Below, piece after piece: positions 27,220 to 40,200 of a DNA stretch of 64,000 nucleotides. The position numbers and the translations under genes were made by a program. Under the pieces are notes generated by a model that was not told the origin of the DNA, ran no database searches, and saw only the letters and a list, made by a program, of their open reading frames with translations. The DNA comes from Moringa oleifera (taxonomy: Eukaryota; Streptophyta; Magnoliopsida; Brassicales; Moringaceae): the NCBI GenBank assembly GCA_021397835.1, contig JAJFZO010000609.1, positions 8,868,001 through 8,932,000 of the forward strand, in the 5' to 3' direction. Every line of letters begins with the position of its first letter. The stretch's first letter is position 1.

Positions 27220-28765
27220 ATGAGATTCAAGAAAGGAAGTAAAGTGGAAGTATTGAGCAAAAAAGAGGTGCCTTCAGGTGCATGGCGTCGTGCCCAGATA
27301 ATCTGCGGCAATGGCCACAACTACACGGTTCAATATGATGGGTATGCTGGTGCTACCTGTGAGAAAGAGAGGGTTTCAAGGAAGGCCATCAGGCCTTGCC
27401 CTCCTCAATCAGAAGTTCCAGAGAACTGGCCACTAGGAGATGTTGTAGAGGTGTTTGACAACTTGTCTTGGAAGATGGCGAAGGTTTCAAAGATTCTGGG
27501 GAAAAATTATGTCTCGGTAAGGTTGCTTGGATCTTCTTTGGAAGTTAAAGCAAGCAAATTTGATATCCGAGTGAGACAATCGTGGCAAGATGATGAATGG
27601 GTCACAATTGGGAAGGTACTTCTCATCTGGATTTGCTTGTTTTGCCAATTTTGCTAGCTACATCAGGCGTTTCTTCATTTTTGTTTTTATTTATCTGTAG
27701 TCGCATCAATTTATAATTTTGCAAAGTTGGATATCATTTATGAGTTTCTTTTCATGATCTGTTATGTATTGATATTAAAATGTAGGTTGTTAGAGTTCTC
27801 TGCCTCATCAAGTAGCCTTCAACTTTCAAAAGTCTTTCACAATTAAATTTGTTAAATAACCAGTTTCATGAGATATCTTGTTCTCTGCTGAAACTTAACG
27901 TTATATTTATTTTCTTCAGGTACAGGGTTCCAGAAGTTGTGAATTTGGGAAACATGATGAAATTTTAACTCTGAAGTACAATCCAAAAATGAGCTCCCAA
28001 GTTCAGAAGACAAATGGAAGAATTAACCTAGATGTCAAAAATAATCAGACTCCTGCAGAGAACGAAGTAGATTTCCAGGAATCCCGTATCTCTTCCTCTA
28101 AAAATTTGAAGAGAGGGTGCTATTTGTTTGAAGCTTCTGCTGTGTCAGCCCAGAAATTTAGAGCAATTGAGAAAGATAACAGGTTGGACTGGGTTATGGC
28201 TGCAGGTCTTGCCACGTTACCTAAACAGGTAGATGCTGTTGCTTTCCCAAGAGAAAGGATCGCTGAAAAATACATGCATGCTTCTATTAACAACAGAAAA
28301 ACTGGGTTTTCTGAAGTGGATGTGGAGAGGAGAAAAAAAACTGGTGCTGTTGGGTGTTCTTTTGCAGAAATATTAGAATCAAATGATGCTGATAGGCTTA
28401 CATGCTCTGTTGGTAGTTGTAGCATCAATAGCAACGATTTCAATGAGTTTCCTCATCAAGTTTTGTCCGGTCCTGCTGAAGATCTTGATGGTCATTTTAG
28501 TGATGCTGAATCTTTTTGTGGGTCAGGATATGAGGAAGGAAATTGTCTCCTTCCTACAAAGGAGGAATTGGCAGCCGAAATCCATAGGTTAGAGTTGCAT
28601 GCCTACCGTTGCACCATAGAGGCATTGCATGCATCAGGACCTTTAAGTTGGGAACAAGAAGCATTGGTGACAAATCTTCGTCTTTCCCTCCATATATCCA
28701 ATGATGAACATTTGATGGAACTTAGAAACTTAGTCTCTACTGATAACAGTATTCCTACCAGATAA
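27220..28765 (+). CDS. Agenet (Tudor-like) and ENT domain protein
   Basis: Two exons join in frame, 27220-27615 and 27920-28765 (1242 nt, 413 aa). Residues about 2-60 and 68-130 form a pair of Agenet/Tudor-like units: the first opens with FKKGSKVEVLSKKE and has GAWRRAQI, the second has PLGDVVEVFDNLSWKMAKV. Agenet domains bind histone tails or other methylated partners. The middle is Ser/Asn-rich and disordered. Residues about 343-403 match the ENT domain known from EMSY proteins (AAEIHRLELHAYRC, GPLSWEQEALVTNLR). The combination suggests a nuclear chromatin reader that dimerises through ENT. In EMSY-like proteins ENT comes first and Agenet last, so the order here is reversed. From memory At5g20030, annotated as a plant Tudor-like protein, is the nearby Arabidopsis relative. 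Partner and histone mark are unknown. Confidence 0.88.
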
Positions 28766-31700
28766 CCAGAAAATCTGTCTTTCCGTTTTCTTTGTTCTTT
28801 CTTTTAATCTAGATGTAGAGTCAGATAAATATTTTCCTTTTGTTGGTCTCACTTTTTGTAAGAAGCAGGATGAAAATGTTGATAATCAATCTTCTTTTGT
28901 GTTTTACAACATTTAGTGGTCTTGTTTGAAATGGATGTAACAAAAATCTTTCAAACAATTGTATGGTTCAAAGCTCATTATTCTGTATCATTTAATTTCT
29001 ATTTTTTTTTTCCTTCCCTATCTGGGCTTGGAGCAGCGGACACTCATTTTGTTTTATTCAACTATGAATTTGAGAAGCAGTTTGCCATAACTTGCAAACA
29101 ATTGGCAGATATCAAGATTATAATGTCTGACCATCCTGTTGCACTATGATTTTTCATGAGTTATCTATATCAGATGTATGTGTTGCCTTGTGAATTTCTG
29201 CCGACATGTTAATCTCACTAAGGTTAAAAAGGCCTCTGGAATTTGTGCCATTGTGTTTCCCACTGTAGACACATCATTTGTGTGAATGTCGTAATTGGTC
29301 TATATTATAGCTTCCAAAGAATTCCTCGGATAGTAAGATGTCTGTTGAGTAATCTGTATTTTAATATGAAATTACGGGGTATGCTTTAACTCTCCATACC
29401 ACTTGGGGGTATAAGCAGTTTCATTTGAGGACATTATTGATGCTTCCCCTGCATTTTCCAGGGCAAGTGAGAGGCTTGTTCAACTCAGCTTCCAACTGTC
29501 CAAAGATGATTGTAGGGGTTTGCCTCCTGTCTTTTGGTTTAAGCACTGGGACAATTAAATTAGGAGAGCTCATTATGGGCCTAATTTATGCTGTTGCTCG
29601 TTTCTTCCATTTCAGGCCACCTGTGAGCCCTTGATGTTTGTGATGCTGAGGAACATCCAAATTTCCTTTGGCTGCCATGGGATAACTCCGATGGTGATAG
29701 CTGAAAGGTTTTGTTTCAGACTTTTATCTTTATTCAACCATATAATACATTCTCTTCTTTCTGATATATGCTTAACCATCCATCTGTTGAAGTGATAATG
29801 TGTTTTCTTCTCCTTTTTTAACTCATTGTGCATTGTCTATATATTTATGTGTTTTCCCCCCTTTTTCTTGCATACTGGATTGTTTGAAATTAGTTGAGGC
29901 TTCATCTGCAGTTCTCAGATATTGGATGGAACACTTAGAGGTCAAGGGTCTGTAGGATTAGGACAAATGCTCGTCAGATAGTGACTCTCTGTGCGGGCAT
30001 GCAGTAGATAGTATCACACACAACCGCTTTGGTGAATCATTGCAGCCAGATGAAGTGGTAGTTGTTTTTATGACATTTTCTCCCTTTCAGGGATCCTTAG
30101 ATCTTGTGCAAAGTTTCCCTCTTCTTCTGAGTGGGGTGATCTTAGTTCTGTCATTTTCTTTTTTGTTTGTAGATTCCATCTCAAGCTTCCTATCCTCCTA
30201 GTTCTTATCGTACTATCCCAGTGAATTCATGCTGGCCTTAACATGCTTCCACCTAGTCCCTTCATTCACAGTAGTAAATGATAACAATTTGAGCTGTCGG
30301 CTGATCGTATTTCCAGGCACAGGAGGATGGTAAACCAGACATTAAGATTCTGAATTTGCCCATTTTCTACTGCTTGCTGAAGAAGTGTGGCAATGGTGGC
30401 TATTAACGAACCCCAGCCCTCCCAACCAAGTACCTTTCCCTGATTTCTGTCACACTAAGGAATCTGTTTAACTGAATTTGTCATATTTCTGCTTGCCTGG
30501 TATTTATGTTTGCTGTGTACACCAATGTTAAATATATGAAGTATTAAGAGGAAGTGAGCACAAATGTTAGAGAATAGTATTTGTTTGTCCTGAGTGCCTC
30601 TGATGGGATATCTCTGCAACAATGAAGATTAGTGCTTGTATGTTTATGTCCATACTCATTGTCCTAATTCCTTTTCTAAATCCCAGCCCCTTGGTACTAA
30701 ATACATAACAGGTAACTTTGTTTATGATAAAGAAAAAATCCCTACCATATTGTCGGACAAATCCATTTTAAGGTAGCACAAGGTTATTGCGTAAAGTTGG
30801 CGTCTTTAGGCTTATGGATCTGCCATGAAGAGCTCTACATGATACTCAGATTGGCAATATTTTTGCTGCCAATCTGTTACCGTCCTGTTGTGTTCAGTTA
30901 ATAGTTAGTGAATTAAGTTACCAAGATCCATACTTTTTTGGACTGCTGGACAAGTTTATGATGCCCCAGTTAGTTCTGGACTGTAGTTTTCTTTGGGATA
31001 TCTTTTGTTACAGAAGTTGGACTAGGTCTCCATGGCTTACTGGTTTAGTGATTTGAGTTCTTACACTCTTGTTCTTGCTTAATGCTTTGATCATTTAGCC
31101 TACAAACCAACTATCGATCATTTTCAAGGAATTCAAGAATTCTAGGAAAACAATTTGCTGATGCTGAGTTAAGGATCAGTATGCTGCAGGTACCAGAGAA
31201 TGACTCCACAGGTAGCATACATATTTCTCAAAGGACTATCATTTTACCATCTTTTGGAAATAATCTAGTATCTTGGTATATGTGTATGTATTATGAAACC
31301 TTTGTAATATTTTTTTGTGAATTCTGAAGGACACTTTACATTTCTGCTATGCTGATTTGGACTTCTTGAGATGTCAGTCCTATTGGATTTATCCTGCTTT
31401 TCATGTACACTTGGTTGATGAATGTTGCAATTCTTCTATGGGCAGACAGTGTGGAAGTGATACAAGAAAGCAGGGCGTTGTGTTTGTGGATGTGTGAATT
31501 TTGAAATGTTGACTTCCTTGACTCTTGACTTCATTTGTTGTAAGCTGCAGAAATCTGTAAAAATCTCTAATCGAGATCATTATACATAAGATTCCGAGGA
31601 TTTCTAATGGGGTCTTGGTTTGACACCATGTTGGTTGAGGCTAGTTTTGTCCTTACTTATGCTTGCTCATTCTGTATTCAACAGGAACTGTAGTTTCATA

Positions 31701-32370
31701 TTACTAGCATTTGCTGAACTTAAAAAATTGTGTTGTTAGGTGTTTTGAGTGGCTCAGGAAGTTACACAACCCAGCTTGATTTTAGATCCAAATTGAAGCT
31801 GCTGCAAGCCTGTGAATATGTTGTCCTTTCTCATTTTTCTCTTAGTTGTGTCAGAGGCTGCTACGTTTGGAGAAGCAAGAGGCTTGTCTAACGGATCTTG
31901 GGCCTAGTTAAATTGTATGCTTGATCTGGTTCAGACATTTGAGGGGGGGTCTAAAAGGTAGTTCATTGGTCATTCCTTGACATAAGGACCTTATGCTTAT
32001 CTGTTTATTTTGTGTTTCACTGTCTGTGTTTGGTGTTTTTGAGAGGGGAGTGATGCCAAATTTTGATTTGACATTTCAGCACACCAGACATGTCTTTGAA
32101 AACACCCACTCTGAGACAGAACCAGTGGAGCCATCACACAGTTGGAGGTGTTGTTTCGACAGACAAAAAGCTTACCAGCTTTGGTATCTTCAGGAAATTT
32201 TTGACAACAAGATCAGAAGCAGTCATGTCCGGGAATGTCTCAAAGCAGGTTTTTCCTTTTCCTTTTTCTTTCCTGCTGTTGATTCCTCTTGATGGCATTA
32301 TCAGACTTGTTTGCATTTAACTTCATGGGCATATGTAGCTTCTTACTGAATCTGAAGGGAACTAACTCAG
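28766..32370. other. 3.6 kb spacer of genic composition, no clear ORF
   Basis: This stretch follows the Agenet/ENT stop and, unlike other spacers, is not AT-rich. It contains several acceptor-like and donor-like sites but no convincing frame beyond about 100 codons. It may be a long non-coding transcript, downstream exons of the Agenet/ENT gene, or a decayed gene. A separate exon-like piece at 32080-32248 is described in the findings. Confidence 0.4.
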
Positions 32371-35300
32371 GTGATAATTGTTCTGTTCATAAAAAAATAT
32401 TTTATTAACATCTTTATTATTTATCACGAGAAAAGAAAGTTATTATGGTAGGGAAGACAAAGGAATCTCCAGGTTCCAACCATTCCCTTCTTCATCTGCT
32501 CATCCTGAGGCAAACGCTTTTCAAGCTTTGAAGAAAAGACTGAAGGGACCCCACGTACTGTTTTCAAGAATTCCAAGGCAAACCCTTCTAAGATTGAGGT
32601 TTAAAGATCAGCGGAGTACCAGCCTATGCTAAAAGTAGATGGGCCACTCCATGAACTCTTGCATGCAGTGGGGTTGGGCTCATATACTCATAAAGGGATG
32701 AAGTGAGCCCTCTGGTTGATGTAGGGTCTACGACCAACCTGGGCTTGAATCTCCTGCAATGGCAGTTCCCCAGGGCCCTGCATCAGTAGCTGATCAAAAT
32801 GAATTCTTTTTTATCTTCAAATTTTTTTTTTAAAAAAAAACCTGTAGGTAGCCCAAAAAATAAATAGTAGGAGGAGGAGCATTAAAGAGAAGGGCAATGG
32901 CACAGGTGGCTTTGTCTCTGGAATGAGCAACAAAGTCCAGAAGGAGTCATTCCTTGTGATGGGCAAAACCGAAACAGTGTGATAGACAACAATGTGAAAT
33001 AGTTAAGAAGATGAGAGACTCAATGATACATCCATGACGAAGTAAGAGGTCTGGTTGGGCATAGAGAAAGAAAGCCTACAAATGAGTTGGGCATTAATGG
33101 TGGCTCCACCAAATCCTCTCCCATTGTCTCATTTGCATCTCTTCATGATTGGTACTCCCATGTGATCATGCCCCTCTCTTACCCATTTCTCTTCCTCTCC
33201 CCTTCTACCCTACCCTACTTTGTCCTCATTCCTCTTTGACTTGTTTTATTTATTTACACATTTTTCCCTTATCTTCTGGTTTTCCTTTTCCCAACTTTTG
33301 AAAATCCCCTTCTTTAAATCTTCATATCAAGCATCTGTTTTCCATGTCATTTTCTTTCTTCTTCATCTTTAATTTCTCTTTTATTGCTTTCCAACTCTAG
33401 CACACAAAACACCACAAAATATATGAACCATGTGTGACAAGCTTGAAAAGGATATTTCGGAACAATATCATGTTACCTTTCCATGTATCAAAGCATGCAT
33501 AGAATACAGTAGCCACAGTGTTTCATATATCTTCACATGTTTTGTCTTTCTATTTTCATCATCTATGGTTTTCTGTCTCTTTGGTGTTGGAAATCTCGTC
33601 TGCCTCTTTAGGGATATTGCTCTGTTTAAGGGTATTCTCAGTTTTGTGTTATATAAGATTGGAGTCTCCATGTTAATCTAGCTCTTCAGTTCAGCGGGAG
33701 GCCTCTAGTACTAAATTTCTTCTTAAAAAATGAGTAATAGCTAGGGTGACATACATCTGTCAAACAGCACATAGCTACAATTAAGTATTAATCTTCTGAT
33801 TAATTTAAAAACCTCTTAACAATCATATAAATGGCAGCTAAGATCAGAAAGACTGAACACTGAGATACGCACCCACAGAGAGGATCACCCTCATATGGAG
33901 GCATAGTTTAATTTGGCCAATCATACAAAGATAGAGAACTTGCCTTTTGGTCTGTAAGGGCTGAGACAAGCTTGCATTAATCCAGGGCACATATCAGCCA
34001 GCTCAATGCCTTTGGCAGGGCTGCAACCACAGGAGACAATATGGGATTACTAAACTAATTAATTAATCAAATCAGTATTATTATATGCAACTTTGATTAA
34101 AGTATAAACTCTGCCTAGCTACTATACGTTATAATTAATTTTATAATGTGAATTATTTACTGGGGATCTATAAATGGTATTTTATTTGGTAATAAGATAA
34201 TATATCTTGATCTGCCCATTCTTGGGTGCAGTTTCTAGATGTTTTATTCTCTATGTTTGGTTCTCCTATAAATCTTCTTGGTACTTGGATTCTACAACCC
34301 TTCAGACTTCACACATTTACATAAAAAAGTTACATTGGTTATAATTACATGGGCATCTCCCAATTCTATTCAAAAGGGTTTGAAATGCGATAACCTACAA
34401 TTCTAATTAAAAATTAAAAAAACAAAATGATGAGATTTGAGCTATCAATTTCCCCCTTAATATTCTCTGTTTTTACATCTTAGTATATCAGAAGAAAGAG
34501 CTTTTCTTACCCAAGTGAAAATGAAGTTTCAATCAATAAAATTTTAATATAATGGTACCTAATTAATTTAATAGCTCACAAATCTCACATTACATAACAA
34601 AAAAAAAATTCTAATAAAATAGTATAACTTGACAAGTGAAAGCGATTTGAATGATCTGATTGGTGGTTTGCTCTGTATGTAGTGTGATGTGAATGAAGAG
34701 TTGATGAAGCTAAGAATATAAAATAGTGGCACAGCTAAACAAGAAGATGATGGAGTGTAAATGGGATATAATTTTTTGAATAATTTGAACGGTAGCTTGA
34801 GGTTTACTAGAAGATGAGTCCATTGGAATGTTGATTTTGTCGTGTAGCAAGATGGAGGAGACAATGCCTTGATGTTAATAATATGGAGGCATGCTCTAGA
34901 CAACCCACAAGTGAACACAAACATCTAATACACAAATTTAAATTAAGATTATTGAGTAGGAAATGGAGGATATTGCTTAAGCACTTATTTTGCTATTAAT
35001 TAAAACCTAAAGGAAGGTGGTGAAGGATCATGGGTACGAAGAGCAATTATATTTGTGTTTTATATTTGATTGATAAGTATTGTGAAAGAAATACTAATGC
35101 CACTTTTGTTTAAATGGAGATACAATTCATCAAGATCAATTACACCCAAATCACTTTTACTCCAAATATGATCCCATTTAATTCAGGAAAATAATTTATG
35201 ATGACATCAAATTTTGTCTGAGATTATTATGGATTAAAAGTTGAATCATATATTATCAATACATACATGCATTCATATATATATTATAGCACTTAAGTAA

Positions 35301-35836
35301 TTCTTTGGTACTTAAAACTTTTTTCAATAAAAAGGACAATATTTTGGATTTTGTCTCTTGTTCATGTGAACTAATATTAGTTTTGAGATAAGAAAGATTA
35401 ATTTAAAAAGAGGTTTATTATATAGGCAAAGAGTGAGAGTACTGTAACTTAAGATAAAAACTAGTTAAGGAATTGAAACTTAGGGATAAGAAAGGGATCA
35501 CATGCATGCATGCTTGATGGCATGCAAAGTGATTCCTTTAACAAAAGCTTAAAGAAAGAAAACATATGAATATAGAAGAGAGGGAGAGAGATCAATGTGT
35601 CCTCCTGCTGGCCCTAACCACATGCATGCCTTCCATGGGGACCATCAAAGGTCCTTAATTAGGGCTCAACCCCCTTGAGAAAGAAGAAGATCCCAAAAAG
35701 CAATCCAACAAAAAGAATTCTTGTTTCTCTCACACTTAACATATCTTACTCTTTACTACTTCACAACTCAAAGAGCCCTAAACCCCATAAAGACATTTAT
35801 ATAAAAAGTGCATTTGCATGCATGCTGGATTCCAGA

Positions 35837-35841
<5 letters not shown>

Positions 35842-35873
<32 letters not shown>
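35842..35873 (+). repeat. (TC)n microsatellite
   Basis: Sixteen uninterrupted TC units, about 40 bases downstream of a TATA-like sequence (TTTATATAAAAAG). Such CT tracts often sit in plant 5' leaders. Confidence 0.95.
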
Positions 35874-35875
<2 letters not shown>

Positions 35876-36162
35876 CTTTGCTTTAATACAACAACATTTC
35901 ATCTATATGCTTTGGGTACTGCATTCTGTACTTTGCTTTTCTTTTTTAATCTTTTGTAGTAACACAAAGATCTTGATTTGGGTGCCCTTTTGTTCTTCTT
36001 GGATTTAGGGGCACCACCCCACCCTAGAAGCTTTCAAGGAACCTTCTCTCTTTGTTCTTAATTTGCATTAATACCATTTTGGTTTAAATTCTTCTGTCAA
36101 ACCCTTCAATTTTCCTAGATTCGAGTCTCCAAATTATAAAGGGTTGAAATTTTTAGTGGAAA

Positions 36163-36324
36163 ATGGTTTCTTCATCGCCCGCAAAAATACCCATTTCATA
36201 TATTTTACCAAATTTGCAAAATTTGAATCCTACTTACTTCATATCCCAATGCCCAAATGACGTCTCCTTGAAGTTTTCTCATTTTGTTCTTCTCTCATTT
36301 TTAATATTGGGCATTAAAGACTAA
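36163..36324 (+). CDS. Possible 53-codon small ORF downstream of promoter-like block
   Basis: ATG at 36163 opens a short frame ending in TAA at 36322-36324. It starts MVSSSPAKIPISY and ends with a hydrophobic FVLLSFLILG stretch. It lies about 290 bases after the (TC)n leader. I recognise nothing in it and the frame could be chance. Confidence 0.15.
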   Translation: MVSSSPAKIPISYILPNLQNLNPTYFISQCPNDVSLKFSHFVLLSFLILGIKD

Positions 36325-36810
36325 TCTGACAAGTACGGAACATTAGTTTTCCAGGGGCTTCTTTGCATATTTTTCATTTTTCAAGGAGAAGCAACTGCCC
36401 TACTCGGACAATAATGGAAGGGTGATCCGCTCATCAATGCCCTGGATTGCAACTTTAAGATGAAGAAATAAAGAAACCTAAGTTCCTCTATCGTGCTTCA
36501 CAAACCTTAACTGGTACCCATTACCCTAATAATTTAAAAATTAATATCTCTGATACCTATCAAAGCTTTGCATTGGTAATTGTAGATTTACATGAAATTT
36601 TTGTATTAGTTGGTTGATTATACACACTCTTCTTGAAGATTATCAATTTGTGATACTTACACATGTTTTATGCCCGGAAGGTATTTGTGATAATGTCTAA
36701 GAGACAAAGACAGAGGGGAGACAGAGAGTTGAAGCATGACCCATAAAGCAATGACAAGCAATTAAGATTGATAGAACGCAGGATATTACAAAACTGTGTA
36801 GAAATTGAGC

Positions 36811-37279
36811 AAAATATACATTACATACACAAGAGATGGAGAGGGAGACAAGAGGGTTCAAGCCATCTAGCTAGTTTGTCAGCCGTGAAACTAAAGTCCT
36901 AGAGCCAACTGATCGCAAAGAGCTTGCAAAACCAGGAGAAAACAGTTGTGGTTAAAAAAGAAACCATGCCAAGGTAGAACATGTGGGAAAAAAAAAAAAA
37001 CCATGAGCATGAGAGGTCAGTACTGTAGCAATCTGAAGGAGGGAAACTGGGGAAGAAGAAGATAGATACACCATTGTTTCTTCTTGCAAAATATCCTCCG
37101 AGATTCTGAAGAACTCTTATCACCTGAGGCGGGTGATGGGTATTTTGGTCACTTCACTTACTAGCATACGCGCTCTGACACACCAAAGACTGTTAGTATA
37201 GCGATAGTCTACTATCGGCTTCCTGTGATCGTTTCCTTTTTTTTTTTATATGACGGTGTTGATTAAGAGATGATTTTGA
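36811..37279 (-). other. Probable 3' UTR of CYP734A gene
   Basis: Downstream of the P450 stop on the minus strand, of moderate composition, without a recognisable frame. The end of the transcript cannot be placed exactly. Confidence 0.4.
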
Positions 37280-40200
37280 TTACGAGGCTTGATCGGGCAG
37301 GGGTTGGAAGATGACGGGTGCACCGTATTGAGGGTAGAGCAGCATCAGGACCGTTGGTGCGTGTTTATAGGTGGGCGCCAACCGGAAGGAGAACCGTTGA
37401 AGGATGATCATGAGGGCTAGTTTGGCCTGCAAGATGGCCAGATTTTGCCCGATGCACGTGCGGACCCCAAGCCCGAATGGTATGAACCCGACCGGATGCT
37501 TAGCTGCACGGGCCACTCCGTCGGAGAATCGAGCCGGGTTGAATTCATTGGCATCGTTGCCCCATATGGCCTGATCATGATGAACGGCAAGGATGGGTAT
37601 GAGAAGCTCGGTACCACGTGGGATCTTGTAGGCCCCGAGCTCCACATCAGCTCTTGCCCGTCTGATGGTGGCGATGGTTGGCGGGTACAGCCGCAGGGAC
37701 TCGTTTAGGATCATGTTCAGCTGCACACAGAAACATTCCACCGAAGAAGTCAGAAAATTTTAGCCAACTTGACTGATTTACCCTTTGGGTTCAGATCACC
37801 GGTAAAGACAAAAAGACAAAATTGCACTTGCTCTTGTTTAGAAATGACAGCACTTGTCCCCAACACGTTTCCATCAAAAACAAAGCTAACATATTAAGGC
37901 AAAGCTGGAGACAGTTTTGTTATGCGAGGAAACAACTAAGAAGCCTAAAGAGACAAAACATGGGGGCTTTTGTCTTTAATCAGAAGGGCTTACCGTCCTA
38001 AGCTTCACGACGTCATCTTTGGAGGGTATGTCACGTGATCCACACACCCTCAGCACCTCCTCACGTGCTTGCTCCTGCCACTGTGGGTGCATTGCTAGCA
38101 GAACCGTCGTCCACGTCAGCAGATTGGATGTGGTCTGCTTCCCCGCAAAGAAGAAGCTCTTGCACTCTTCCACAATGTCGTTCACAGTCACGTTCGGGGA
38201 CGAATTTGAGGCTTGAATCATGAGCCCCAGCAAATCCTTGGGTCCTTTTTCTTGTATCAATTTGCCGGAATTCTCTTTCCGGCGACCGATTAGCTTTATC
38301 AGGGACTTCTTGATTTCCTTGTCCAATTTCCAGGAATCTATGTTTCTTCTTGTGGGTAGGAATCTGAAAACAAAACCCAGAAAAAAGTCTTACTCTTTGG
38401 GATTTATGTTGTCAAATCAAGTGCGTGATTAGTTATAATGATGAACTCAGCACATACTTAAATGAGAAAAAGCACAAAAGATGATGATGTTAAGATCGAT
38501 TAGAAGCAGCAATTAATCAAGAAAAGTAAATGAAATTATGGGGAAATCAGTAAGTGGGTAGGATTAGGAACCTGTAGCCAGGAATGAAAACTTTTTGGAA
38601 AGCCTCTGCAGCGAGCACCATCTGCTGTGCTTGCAGACGGAAAATGGCTTTGCCATCTTCATAGCTACTACCGAAAGCCGTTCTTGTGATCACGTCTTCC
38701 GTCAGAGTCTGAAACCACTCGGAAACTTCAATCTCCACCTCGCCGGCCTCCGACATTGCTGCCCATTTGTCCATCATCTCCGTCACCCTCTTCGCCACCA
38801 CCGGCACCAGCAACTGCATATGAAGATTGACAAATGATCAGGTGAAATAGTCTGTAAATGGGTATTTGGGGATTGATCAAAATGCGGAAACTTACTTTGA
38901 GATTTTCCATGTGGAAGGTAGGGTATATGATTTTCCGGTGGTGCGCCCATTTTTCTCCTTTGAGACTAAGGAGACCATCGCCTTCGAGCTGCCTGACGAG
39001 GGGGTGAGCCTCGTTTTTCTCGTAGAATTCAGACTTGGAAGTGAAGATTTCTCGGATGAGGTCGGGATCGGAGACGGTAAGGCGGACGGTGGGGCCGAAC
39101 CAAACAAGAAACGTTGCACCTGCAAATGCATGATGAAACACACAAATCACGATTGAATCAGAATCTCAAAAACTTGATCTGTAATGGAAGTAAAAGATCA
39201 AAGAGAAGGTTTTACACGAAGGAGGAGGTGGGCAGAAGCTGAAGAAGCAAGTAATCAAGTGAGTAAAAGAGGAATGAATGAGCAGGAAACATGAGAACCA
39301 TTGATTCAGAGAGCATGGATAGTGTAGACCCTACAGGGTTTGAGGAGAGAGAGAGAGAGAGGGAGGAAAAGCCAAAAGAAAGTAGGAAGAAGACAACTCA
39401 AACTATGGAGCAAGAAGACACGAAGGACCTCATTATCAAAAATTCAAGCTCCTAAAAAACAAAAGAAAGAGGACACTGAGAAAACAGAAAAAGTAAATGA
39501 TAACTCCACAAGGAGGAGTGCAAGAACATGACAAGATAATTTGATAAAGAAATGCAAATTGCTGCAGAAACTACGTTTACTATACCATTAATTAAAATGG
39601 TATACTATATGATTCGTTTATGTTAAAAATCATGTTTTTTTTTTTCTGTAAGGGAAGAAGAGGGTGCAACAGAAAAAGAGAAAATTAAAAAAAAAAAAGG
39701 GGGGGGGGGGGGGGGGGGGGGGAAGAAAACAGGAGGAGAACAGTCCAAAAACTCTGAACTTGAACATCAAGCAGCATCATCCAAGCTCAGGGAAGAGAAA
39801 AGAAAGCCTGAAAAGGCTTTGCAAAAGAGGCACCCGAACTCGAAAAATAAGCCTTTTAAAGGTCCCAGATTTTGCAGGATCGATAACGATCATGAACCAA
39901 AACTCATAAAAGAAGCACAGCCACAACTTTAATGATGATCGATATCGAGAACAGAAAAAAAACAAAAAAAAAAACAGCTCATTAACAAAATATAGACGCC
40001 TCAAAATGGTTGAGAAAATCAAACCCAGATGTCAATGTGATGGAGAAAACGAAGTGAGTACCGTAGATTTTCTTCCAGTGGTGGTAGAAGGAGAGGACTC
40101 GAGGGAGTATGTTGTGAGAGCGAGGCATGGGCTGAGAGGAAGCCTTTATCATCATGCCCACCAGCTCCTTAACATTCCCAATGAAGAAATGGTAAGGAGG

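Larger units (their letters stand above)
32371..36810. other. Spacer with promoter-like block, no confident gene
   Basis: Composition alternates between ordinary and AT-rich. It includes an exon-like minus-strand segment (33921-34044), a promoter-like block with a TATA sequence and CT-rich leader (35796-35873) and a 53-codon frame at 36163-36324. None is strong enough to call a gene. Confidence 0.45.

Noticed and set aside
29425..29634. 69-codon frame with a GLIYAVARFFHF stretch
   Set aside because: No recognisable family and no good splice context; possibly part of a non-coding transcript.
34568..34924. 118-codon minus-strand frame
   Set aside because: Longest frame in the area but with no domain, a chance-like Ser/Leu/Tyr composition and no promoter or splice partners.
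35675..35959. 94-codon frame across the (TC)n tract
   Set aside because: Much of its length is an SLSLSL run made by the microsatellite.
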